Assembly: GCA_009693115.1 (NCBI GenBank)
Contig: SHXW01000004.1
Location: 25,632 to 89,631 of the forward strand
DNA length: 64,000 nt
DNA from: Dehalococcoidia bacterium
GTDB taxonomy: Bacteria > Chloroflexota > Dehalococcoidia > Lucifugimonadales > Lucifugimonadaceae
Direction: 5' to 3'
Part shown: positions 42,531 through 49,972 of the stretch, piece by piece
Numbering within the stretch: the first letter of the stretch is position 1
Layout: the number at the start of each line of letters is the position of its first letter
The notes under the pieces: model-generated
Told to the model about the DNA's origin: nothing
The model's input: the letters and a program-made list of their open reading frames with translations, nothing else
Databases searched by the model: none
Program-made: the position numbers and the translations under genes

Positions 42531-43248
42531 TCACTGTCCTCCCAAGTTCAGCCTGCTGCACGATCACAGATCGTCGGCATCCATAGTTCCTGACCGGCCA
42601 CACATTACTCCTTAGAGAACTACCGGCGCGTCTGCGCGCGATTACTCGCCGTCGTGTCCGCGGCAAACCTGGCCTTGCAAGGCCAGGGATTCCTGTGGGC
42701 GATGCCCCTCGAATGGGGGAATACAGTTCCGCTGGCGACCTTCCGCGTGCGCTCAAGCGACATCCTGTGTTCAAGGGACTCCTCTACGGCCCCATTGAGG
42801 ATTTCCACCTGGCAAAAGCAAAAGCCGATGAAGGGCCGCGTGATCGCAGCGGTCTGTTCCGTCTCCAATCGGGGCCAGACTCTTGTGGACAGCAGGGTGG
42901 CTCGCGGCGAAACACGACGGCAGGGGTGCATCCAAGGTGCGATGGGTAGTGGCAGACGTCGTGGCATGAACAGATGTCCGCGGGAGAGCCGTAATGGACA
43001 AGGGCAACTTGCGTACCACCTGCGCTGCCTGCGCTGATGGTGTCTTACACTCCGGATTCAGCCACGCTCCGGCCGGCTCGGCGCAGAGACGAAAGTCCTC
43101 ACTATCCGAACCGTCGACCGTACGGCCACGACCCTCATCTTGACCGTAGTCCGATTGTGAACAGCTGCGGCCGAACTCGCCTCAGCCAGCAACGCGTTTA
43201 GCTCTTCTGTATCGGTTCACCAGGCATGAACCAGAGATAGCCGCTAAA
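42531..43248. other. 718-bp stretch without a recognisable gene
   Basis: Overlapping open frames occur on both strands (about 84-127 codons each), none with a recognised motif, a ribosome site or convincing composition. The region includes the 20-bp palindrome at 42668-42687 and a second hairpin, CCCCTCGAATGGGG, just after it. It may be a decayed gene or a structured RNA; I cannot tell which. Confidence 0.4.
42668..42687. repeat. Perfect 20-bp palindrome
   Basis: CCTGGCCTTG is followed directly by its reverse complement. A second inverted repeat, CCCCTCGAATGGGG, starts some 25 bases later. No T-run follows either, so an operator, cruciform or part of an RNA is possible. Confidence 0.4.
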
Positions 43249-44247
43249 TTACCGCCGCCTCACTTCAGTCTGAGCGCAAAGTTGGCGGCGCAGGGCCGGT
43301 TCCAGTCCGGGGAGCTGCCACTGAAAACCTGCGCTCTGAAGCTTCGCTGGGATGATCCGTTGACTGGACAGGAGCATCTCCCGGCCGGCGCTTGCGAACA
43401 ACGTAGCGACTGCCCAGGATGGCGCGGGCAATACTGCGGGGCGGGAGAGGACATGTGATAGCGTCCGGGCAAACTCGGCGTTTGTGACCATGTTGGGGGA
43501 AACGAAGTTGGCCGGGCCATAGAGAGCATTCTCCTCAACCGCGAAACGAAGAGCAGAGACGGCATCTTCGATGGCAATCCACGGCCACCACTGTCTTCCG
43601 CTACCGACCCTTCCCCCAAGGCCCACCCGGAACAGACGCGTCATCGGGCCCAGAGCTCCGCCGGAAGGCGAAAGCACGAGGCCGAACCTGGCGTGGATTA
43701 CTCTAAGGTCTGCGTCTCTGGCGAGCTGCGCAGCCGCCTCCCACTGCTCACAGGCATCGGCCAGAAACCCGTGGCCGGGCAGACTGTCCTCGGTCAGGAC
43801 TTCATCACCGCGGTCGCCGTAATAACCGTAAGCCGAGGCACAGATTAGGGACTTCGGCTTCGGGTCGAGTTCGGCGACCGTTCGAGCGATGAGAGATGTG
43901 CCGCGGACGCGGCTATTGCGGATCATGGCTCTTTTCCCGGATGTCCAGCGCAGGCCGATGCGGGCACCGGCCAGGTGGATGACGGAATCTATGCCTCCAA
44001 GGGCATCGGCGTCTATCGTGCCGGCGTCGGGATCCCAGAGAACGTCATCAGGTGTGGAGCGCGTCGACTCGGCAGGGTTCGTCGTGTTGAGTTGCACACG
44101 ACCCGCTGAAGAAATGGCAGAGGGGACATGGCCCGAAGGGGCAGCGGCCTCGCGGTTGATACGAATGACACGGTGGCCTGCGCCTGTGAGAACCTCAACA
44201 AGCCGGGAGCCGATGAGCCCGTGCGAACCGGTAACGGCGATTTTCAC
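43249..44247 (-). CDS. TIGR01777 family NAD(P)-binding epimerase
   Basis: Extended-SDR protein of 332 residues in the TIGR01777 (YfcH/SulA-like) family. The cofactor loop is AVTGSHGLIGSRLVEVLTGAGH. VIHLAGARIGLRWTSGKRAMIRNSRV, SAYGYYGD and GRQWWPWIAIEDAVSALRFAVE are the family's signature segments. The C-terminal DUF1731-like part ends in LQSAGFQWQLPGLEPAL. Its metabolic role is not established in the family. A 25-residue insertion after the first strand (PSGHVPSAISSAGRVQLN) is unusual. The start is a GTG at 44247 with GGAGAG seven bases upstream. Confidence 0.9.
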   Translation of the reverse strand: MKIAVTGSHGLIGSRLVEVLTGAGHRVIRINREAAAPSGHVPSAISSAGRVQLNTTNPAESTRSTPDDVLWDPDAGTIDADALGGIDSVIHLAGARIGLRWTSGKRAMIRNSRVRGTSLIARTVAELDPKPKSLICASAYGYYGDRGDEVLTEDSLPGHGFLADACEQWEAAAQLARDADLRVIHARFGLVLSPSGGALGPMTRLFRVGLGGRVGSGRQWWPWIAIEDAVSALRFAVEENALYGPANFVSPNMVTNAEFARTLSHVLSRPAVLPAPSWAVATLFASAGREMLLSSQRIIPAKLQSAGFQWQLPGLEPALRRQLCAQTEVRRR

Positions 44248-44375
44248 TGCGACTCTCCAAAGAATCGGCGGCTGTGCTGACAGTCAGCGTGGGCGTATTC
44301 TAGCCCTCGTCCTGAAATCCCCATCCCTCGACAGTGCAGGTATGGGAGAGGGACTACTGAGATAGGCTCCCACAC

Positions 44376-45164
44376 ATGTCTCCACTAATCCTCGTGAACA
44401 CAGACGGACCGGTGGCGACGGTGACGCTGAACCGTCCCGAACAGCGCAATGCCATTTCGTATGAGATGTGGCGGGAGATCGGCGCTGCTGCTTCGCGGCT
44501 GTCCGAGGACAAGGCAGTGCGGTGTGTGGTGTTCAAGGGAGCGGGGGACATGGCCTTTTCGGCGGGCGCAGACATCAAGGACTTCCCAAAACACAGGTAC
44601 GACTCTAAAAGCGCTGCGCGCTATGCCGAGGCCGCCGAGAGCGCCATGGAAGCCGTCGAGCGGATGCCGCAACCGACATTGGCTCTGGTGCGCGGATACT
44701 GCGTGGGAGGCGGGCTGGAACTGGCCTCATGCACGGACATCAGGGTCGCGTCAGAAGGCTCCAAATTCGGCTTGCCGGTGCAGAAGATCGGCGTCGTGGC
44801 GGGTTATCAGGAGGTGCGCCGCATCATCCGCATAGCGGGGTTGAGTGCGACGGCGTATTTGATTTACGGCGGGCGGCTGATCGGGCACGATGAGGCATTG
44901 CGCTGTGGGCTGGTGACTTTGCTTGTGCCAGAGCAGCAACTTGAGGAGGAGACGTACAGGCTGGCAGCGGAAGTCGCCCGCGGCTCACCTGTAGCCCACG
45001 CGGATCACAAGGCGATCCTGCGGAAGGCACTTGAGGATCCGGCGCTGGCAACGCTGTCAGAAGAGGAACGGGCGTTGCAGTTCCGGATATTCGACTCCGA
45101 GGATTTTCGCGAAGGGTCGAGAGCATTCATTGACAAGCGTCCACCGAGATTCCCAGGTAGATAG
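44376..45164 (+). CDS. Enoyl-CoA hydratase/isomerase family protein (crotonase fold)
   Basis: Crotonase-superfamily protein of 262 residues. The oxyanion hole is formed by AFSAGADIKDF and YCVGGGLELASC, with Glu115 matching the first catalytic glutamate of hydratases. The second glutamate, normally in a PE pair, is missing: the sequence reads FGLPVQKIGVVAG, with Val135. That argues against a standard hydratase and for an isomerase, hydrolase or decarboxylase-like member. No other fatty-acid genes adjoin. Confidence 0.88.
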   Translation: MSPLILVNTDGPVATVTLNRPEQRNAISYEMWREIGAAASRLSEDKAVRCVVFKGAGDMAFSAGADIKDFPKHRYDSKSAARYAEAAESAMEAVERMPQPTLALVRGYCVGGGLELASCTDIRVASEGSKFGLPVQKIGVVAGYQEVRRIIRIAGLSATAYLIYGGRLIGHDEALRCGLVTLLVPEQQLEEETYRLAAEVARGSPVAHADHKAILRKALEDPALATLSEEERALQFRIFDSEDFREGSRAFIDKRPPRFPGR

Positions 45165-45277
45165 GGCAGGGCGCCCGTAACCCTCCACTGACTTCAGTCC
45201 TCTCGGAGTCCCCAAACGGGCCATGCGATTGTCGCTCCGGCAGGAAGTGCCCGAACCGTCTCTCAGCGGGGATGGCG

Positions 45278-46513
45278 TCAGACGTCTCCGCGTGCGAGGG
45301 CGTTGCCGAGTCCGATGAGGGACATTACGGTGGCGCGGTTCATGGCCAGATCTCTGGGCCACTTCCGCGTCTCGCCGCCGGTGTGAGCGCCGCGATCCGA
45401 CACCACGCCGAAGTAGACGCCGCCTTCAGGAGTTCGCACTACCGCCAGACCGACGTCACCGCCAAGCCCCTCCCGCGCCGCGCCGGCAAGCGCGAGCGCA
45501 TTGAGTTCGCCTCCTGCCGCTGTGCCTTCGCCGACACCTGGCGCAATAGAAGCAGCGGCAAGGACGGCATCAAGTGAACCACCGTCCGGTCCGACGACGA
45601 GCGCGCCCTTGAATATCGATCCCTGGCCTTCTACGCCGGATAGCTGGGCAGACAAAGCGCCCCCTGTCCCCGCTTCCGTCACGGCCAAAGTTCGGCCCTG
45701 CGAGGAGAGCAGAGAGATGACGCGTGAGGCTGGTGTCTCATTGTCCGTTCCCCAGACGGCACTGCCGAGGCGGCGGGCAATCTCCCTCTCAATAGGCTCG
45801 ACCAAGAGAGCAGCCTCGGCGCGGGTGGGTGCCGTCGAGATGATTCGGAGATGGATGCCATCCGTCCGGGCGTAGATGCCCAGATAAGGGTTCGGCTTGC
45901 CGAAGAGGTCGCTGAGCACCTCATCAATGCCACCTTCGGTGATGCCGTAGGTCTTTAAAGTACGGGTGAAGATGACGCCTCCGCCGGTCAGCCCGGCGAG
46001 TTTCGGGCCGATAGTCTCTTCCCACATACGGGCGATCTCCCTCGGAGGGCCGGGCGTCAGGACGATGTGCCTCCCTTTGTTGGTGACCCACCAGCCGGGT
46101 GCTGTGCCGGTCGGGTTGGGGACGGAGACAGCGGAGGGTATCAACGTGGCCTGTTTGATGTTGGTCTTGGGCATGGCGACGCCCCGCTGTTTGAAAACGC
46201 CCTCCAACCAGGAAAGCTGGTCTGGATCAACCTTCATCTCCTCGCCCAGGATTTTTGCGACTGCTTCCCGTGTCAGGTCATCAGATGTGGGACCAAGTCC
46301 GCCTGAGGTAATGATCACGTCCGAACGGGAGAGGGCACGATCGAGAGCCTCGCAGATGTCGGAGAGGTCATCGCCAACGGACGAAAGCCAGCGCACGGTG
46401 ACGCCTGCCTCAGCCAGGCGCTGAGCGAAATAGGCGGAGTTGGTGTCCTGAATCTCGCCCATGAGGAGTTCGTGGCCTATGGAAATGACTTCGCCGTTCA
46501 AGTAGCCCTCCAT
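45278..46513 (-). CDS. cinA: CinA family protein (competence/damage-inducible protein A)
   Basis: Two-domain protein of 411 residues. The N-terminal MoCF-like domain (COG1058) has EVISIGHELLMGEIQDTNS and IITSGGLGPTSDDLTREA, which gives ADP-ribose pyrophosphatase activity in studied members. The C-terminal domain (PncC, NMN amidase) begins near residue 263. Its active-site motif, usually AESxTGG, reads TEAGTGG at 279-285, so Ala281 replaces the catalytic serine. The amidase is therefore probably inactive. Nicotinamidase and PncB genes lie 14 kb away. No recA or pgsA adjoins, unlike many cinA operons. Confidence 0.9.
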   Translation of the reverse strand: MEGYLNGEVISIGHELLMGEIQDTNSAYFAQRLAEAGVTVRWLSSVGDDLSDICEALDRALSRSDVIITSGGLGPTSDDLTREAVAKILGEEMKVDPDQLSWLEGVFKQRGVAMPKTNIKQATLIPSAVSVPNPTGTAPGWWVTNKGRHIVLTPGPPREIARMWEETIGPKLAGLTGGGVIFTRTLKTYGITEGGIDEVLSDLFGKPNPYLGIYARTDGIHLRIISTAPTRAEAALLVEPIEREIARRLGSAVWGTDNETPASRVISLLSSQGRTLAVTEAGTGGALSAQLSGVEGQGSIFKGALVVGPDGGSLDAVLAAASIAPGVGEGTAAGGELNALALAGAAREGLGGDVGLAVVRTPEGGVYFGVVSDRGAHTGGETRKWPRDLAMNRATVMSLIGLGNALARGDV

Positions 46514-46693
46514 TGGGTTTCAAACCCGGAATAAAGGTGCATGACAAGGTGACCGCAGGATGATATTCCGGGGCCGGAAAATCTCAGTGCCACGATTAAC
46601 ACGTCGCCCGTGTTCCAAGTGGCATATGACAGAGGTGGTCCCGTTCGTTTGAACAGCGGAGCCCGGTCCGGTAGGTGGAATCGCTGCGTCGGG

Positions 46694-46927
46694 TCAAGCT
46701 GCCACGGGCGCGGGCAGCAGGTTGAAGTAGGACTGGTCCGGCGTCATCCGGCCAAGGCTTGAGTGGGGCCGCCGGCCATTGTAGAACTCGAAGTACGCTC
46801 CGAGCCCGGCCCTGGTCTCTGACACCGATTCGTAGGCCCTCAGGTACACCTCCTCGTACTTGACGCTCTTCCAGAGCCGTTCGACGAACACGTTATCTTT
46901 CCAGCTGCCCCTGCCCGAGATGCGGGC
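46694..46927 (-). pseudogene. IS3 transposase OrfB, 3' fragment (catalytic Glu part)
   Basis: Last 77 or so residues of an IS3-type integrase-core transposase. SGRGSWKDNVFVERLW contains the last acidic residue of the DDE triad, followed by SVKYEEVYLRAYESVSE and YNGRRPHSSLGRMTPDQSYF. The frame runs into a TAG at 46931-46933, right at the junction with foreign DNA. It is cut off from the rest of OrfB, which lies beyond 47600. Confidence 0.88.
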
Positions 46928-47090
46928 CTGCTACTTCTGCTCGGGCAACCTCGGGTCATGGAAGGCGCTCGCCACGCGGCTTTACAATGGGGACCCCTTC
47001 AGCTTGAAGTTCGCCACCCTGCCCTACATGGAACCGGAGTTCTTCAGGCCGGGTGCCGGGAAGTGGAACGGAAAGCCGACCTTTGGATAA
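46920..47090 (+). pseudogene. Gene fragment in the IS insert, 3' end only
   Basis: About 56 codons reading MRACYFCSGNLGSWKALAT and GDPFSLKFATLPYMEPEF, with a Cys-x2-Cys pair. The frame runs back into the transposase sequence, so its true 5' end is missing. Composition is protein-like and it is oriented with the next two small ORFs, as in phage modules. I do not recognise the family. Confidence 0.4.
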
Positions 47091-47430
47091 GCCTTTGACG
47101 ACTCTCAACGCGCAGGAAACCGAGGCCCTCGCCGCGGATCTGGCTAAAGCCCCGTGGAAAGAGACCTCGTATGTTTCGCCTCATGCGTACATCATGTCGG
47201 ACTGGAGCTCGGAGTGCCTGTCGCTGGTGACGCGGGTCCGCGCCGTCATCTTCGCTCACGGCTTCGTACTACCCTACAAGGACACCGACTGGCGCTACTG
47301 GGTCTGCGGCGAGTATGTCTACTTCGGCGGCCTGCCCGCCCCCCGTGACATGAGGTACAGGGGCGGGGGCCCGTTCGTGCTGAACCGCCGGAAGGCCTCC
47401 GAGGTTCGGGTGCCGGAGCATCAGCCTTGA
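47053..47430 (+). CDS. Hypothetical small protein in the IS insert (phage-like)
   Basis: Unrecognised 125-residue protein. Aromatic-rich parts such as YKDTDWRYWVCGEYVYFGG and a final PFVLNRRKASEVRV look like a real fold. It overlaps the fragment upstream and its TGA overlaps the start of the methyltransferase fragment by four bases (47427-47430), the dense packing common in phage or integrative elements. The start is uncertain. Confidence 0.45.
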   Translation: MPGSGTESRPLDKPLTTLNAQETEALAADLAKAPWKETSYVSPHAYIMSDWSSECLSLVTRVRAVIFAHGFVLPYKDTDWRYWVCGEYVYFGGLPAPRDMRYRGGGPFVLNRRKASEVRVPEHQP

Positions 47431-47606
47431 AACGATGGCTCTATGGCAGCGCAGGCGACCGCTGGCCCGTCCAGGCCGGTGAGGTATGGCGCGCAGGGCC
47501 GGCCACCCTCGTCTGTGGCGATCTCGAGGGTAGCGGCCTGCCCGCCCTTCAGGAAGAGATGGCCGCTCAGGGAGGGGCCGCCGTTGCTTTTTGCGACCCT
47601 CCGTGG
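47427..47606 (+). pseudogene. DNA methyltransferase, N-terminal fragment
   Basis: Sixty codons from a TTG start. RWPVQAGEVWRAG followed by LVCGDLEGSGL and AVAFCDPPW match the opening of phage and plasmid DNA N-methyltransferases, where CGD is part of the cofactor site and DPPW is catalytic motif IV. Reading then passes directly into transposase DNA, so the enzyme is truncated straight after motif IV. The CCGTGG of the Pro-Trp codons (47601-47606) also fits the transposase side, so the join has about six bases of microhomology. Confidence 0.7.
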
Positions 47607-48187
47607 TTCTTGAGCAGTCCGGTGAAGGCCTCGCTCGTGAACTGGCTCCCCTGGTCGGTGTTGAAGATCTCCGGCCTGCCGTAACGGACCAGAGCCTCCT
47701 CCACAGCCTCCACGCAGAAGCCAGGGTCCATCGAGATGGATACCCGCCAGGCCAGCACTCTGCGGCTATGCCAGTCCATCACGGCGGCCAGGTACACGAA
47801 GCCCCGCGCCATCGGGATGTAGGTGATGTCCATGGCCCACACCTGGTTCGGCCGGGTCACTGCGATCCCGCGCAGCAGGTACGGATAGACCGGATGATGA
47901 GGGTGACGCCGGCTGGTGCTGGGCCTCCGGTAGAGCGCTTCGATGCCTATGCGCCGCATCAGCGTGGCCACGTGCCGGCGTCCGGAGAGGACGCCGTCCT
48001 GCCACAGCATGTCGCGCAACATCCTGCTTCCTGCGAAGGGATGCTCAAGGTGCAAAGCGTCGATCCGCCGCATCAGGGCGAGGTCCGCCTCGCTCACGGG
48101 CCGCGGCCGGTAGTAGACGCTCCCGCGGCTGATGCCGACGGCCCTCGCCTGCCGGGCGAGGGGCAGGCCGTGGCTGCGGTCGATCAT
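47600..48187 (-). pseudogene. IS3 transposase OrfB, 5' part
   Basis: First two thirds of the IS3 OrfB integrase. It begins MIDRSHGLPLARQARAVG and includes the HTH_21 region (ALMRRIDALHLEHPFAGSRML). The catalytic core follows with VWAMDITYIPM (first Asp) and FNTDQGSQFTSEAF (second Asp). The match stops at GLLKNHG, where the foreign segment starts; codons 47567-47599 are junction sequence. The ATG at 48187 overlaps the orfA stop in ATGA. Confidence 0.88.
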
Positions 48188-48489
48188 CGCCTTGCGTCCA
48201 GCAGACCGGCTTTGCTGAGCGCGGCTTCTAAAAAATCGTTCTCTAGCGCGAGCTTCCCGATCTTGGCGTGCAGCGCCTTGAGGTCCACCGGAGGCTCCGC
48301 CGGCCCCGACCCGGCGCCGAACACCTCCGCCGCCCGCTCCAGCAGCAGCACCTTCCACAGAGTGATCTGGTTCGGGTGCACGTCGAACTGGCTCGCCAGC
48401 TCCGACAGTGTCTTCTCACCGCGGACCGCGGCCAGCGCCGCCTTCGCCTTGAACTCTGCCGAGTGGTTACGGCGGGGACGTCTCGTCAT
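48184..48489 (-). CDS. IS3-family transposase OrfA (HTH protein)
   Basis: Protein of 101 residues that recognises the IS ends and, with OrfB, forms the transposase. RRPRRNHSAEFKAKAALAAVRGEKTLSELASQFDVHPNQITLW is the InsE/IS911-type helix-turn-helix. The second half is a leucine-zipper-like helix with KIGKLALENDFLEAALSKAG. It is intact and could still be expressed. Its stop overlaps the OrfB start. Confidence 0.9.
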   Translation of the reverse strand: MTRRPRRNHSAEFKAKAALAAVRGEKTLSELASQFDVHPNQITLWKVLLLERAAEVFGAGSGPAEPPVDLKALHAKIGKLALENDFLEAALSKAGLLDARR

Positions 48490-48860
48490 CTCTCGCTCCT
48501 GTCTTGAAGGGCACCATCATGCCCCTTTCAGGCAGCGATTCCACTTACCCCACTGTTCAGATTTCCGGGACCACCTCTGACCATCTCTAACACCGGGTGA
48601 TGAACGCCCGTGCAAATCAGAGATGACTGCACTTTCAGAAACACTTGCAGTCAGCGGCGACCCTTGTCCTCAGCTTTGCCAAGGGATCTGGCGCCCTTAT
48701 GGTCTTGCAATCAGTCATCACCGCGCCAGACTAGTCCGCCAGCGCGTGCCTGAACCGGCTTTGAATAGCCAAGGGGCTTTACAGGCAACCCACTCTGCGT
48801 CTTTGTGAACTGCCGCAGAGGTGCTGAATCCAATTCAGCGTGACATCTTCCGGATGATCT

Positions 48861-49874
48861 CTAGTTCTTCGCCAGATAGGGTTCGGCCTTGAAGAACTGG
48901 AGGATCTCACTGGCCCACCCCACCTCGGCCCGAATGATGTCCTGTGTTTCGTTGGCGACCGCGTACCGTTCCTTGCCGTCAGGAGTCAGGCCGCCAATGG
49001 TCAGCGTGGTCCGAGTCACCTCTGTGACATTGGTTTTCTTCACATTTTCAATGCGGACTGTCAGATAGGGAGCGTCAACGGTTGCACCATACGGTGCATA
49101 GCCGGCCTGTTCAGTGACGCCGATCTTCGCGACGCCAGTGATATGGCGGTCGGATATGGTCTGGAGGGCAGCCAAGACGGCGCTCTCGTCTGCGAGTTGA
49201 GTCCCCCTGCAGGGGTCTCCAACTACCGGAAGGGTACAGAGGTACCACTTGTTGTCATCGTCGCTCTTCCCATAGCCTCGGATGATTTCGTTGTTATTGA
49301 AAAGAAGAAGTTCGGTGGCCTTTGTGGGATCCATCGTGTACCACCAATCGGGGTACGGTGGCTCATTCACCAAGCGGCTGAGGACGTCGCCCCAGCTGGA
49401 ATCAATAGTCACGAGCTGCGGGTATCCGACGACGCGGGCGTAGTGCGCCCCTTTGTTGGGAGTGGACTTTCCGATATCCAGAGAGACTGTGGAGCCGTCC
49501 CGCAGGAGGACGGAAATACTCAGGTCAGGAACGTCCAGGCCGTACTTAGTGGCATCATCAATTTTCTGGTTCAGGACGCGCTGGGTCTTTGGACCACCAA
49601 GCAACGTTGTTATGCCGCCCCACCTGTTCACGCTTGCAGGCACATCCTTGGGTTCACTGAAAAACCAGCGGCGCTCTTCATCGTTGTAAACCCACGTCAC
49701 GCCTTGGTCCATGGCAGTGATGGTGATGGCGCGCAGGTCATCAGATGACAGGTTGTAAAAAAATGGCGGTTCCGGGTCTTTGAATGCCTCGGGCGGGTTT
49801 TTTACAAGGTAGGTCGCGCCTACCCCCACCCAACAGGCGATGACGATCAGCACAAGAGAGAGTCTAAGGCTCAT
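48861..49874 (-). CDS. DUF4340 domain-containing protein
   Basis: Protein of 337 residues with one N-terminal membrane anchor (LSLVLIVIACWVGVGATYLV) and a long outer domain. The DUF4340 repeats are visible as ITITAMDQGVTWVYNDEERRWFF, LLGGPKTQRVLN, YGLDVPDLSISVLLRDGSTVSLDIG and the mirrored second half. The family always accompanies GldG-type ABC systems, as here with the three upstream genes. The role is unknown; surface or envelope maintenance is the usual guess. Confidence 0.83.
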   Translation of the reverse strand: MSLRLSLVLIVIACWVGVGATYLVKNPPEAFKDPEPPFFYNLSSDDLRAITITAMDQGVTWVYNDEERRWFFSEPKDVPASVNRWGGITTLLGGPKTQRVLNQKIDDATKYGLDVPDLSISVLLRDGSTVSLDIGKSTPNKGAHYARVVGYPQLVTIDSSWGDVLSRLVNEPPYPDWWYTMDPTKATELLLFNNNEIIRGYGKSDDDNKWYLCTLPVVGDPCRGTQLADESAVLAALQTISDRHITGVAKIGVTEQAGYAPYGATVDAPYLTVRIENVKKTNVTEVTRTTLTIGGLTPDGKERYAVANETQDIIRAEVGWASEILQFFKAEPYLAKN

Positions 49875-49972
49875 ATATCAGGTGATGTTAGGTCGGATCT
49901 ATAAAGGTGGTGTCAAAACGGAGGAGCTGAGGCCGTGCCTCTGTATTCCCTATCGGGTGGGTCGTGCGGCGG

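Larger units (their letters stand above)
46627..48583 (-). mobile_element. IS3-family element, interrupted by about 670 bp of foreign DNA
   Basis: Outer ends are inverted repeats. The left begins near 46627 and contains AGAGGTGGTCCCG (46631-46643), GAACAG and AGGTGGAATCGCTG. The right end, read on the other strand from about 48583, has CAGAGGTGGTCCCG, GAACAG and AGTGGAATCGCTG. Inside, on the minus strand, come orfA, the 5' part of orfB, foreign DNA (about 46928-47599), then the 3' end of orfB. Without the insert the element would be close to 1.3 kb, the usual IS3 length. I found no clear target-site duplication. The catalytic DDE triad is split, so the copy is inactive. Confidence 0.85.

Noticed and set aside
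42620..43037. Overlapping ORFs of 115 and 127 codons on opposite strands
   Set aside because: Neither has a ribosome site or recognisable domain. Reported only as an unexplained region.
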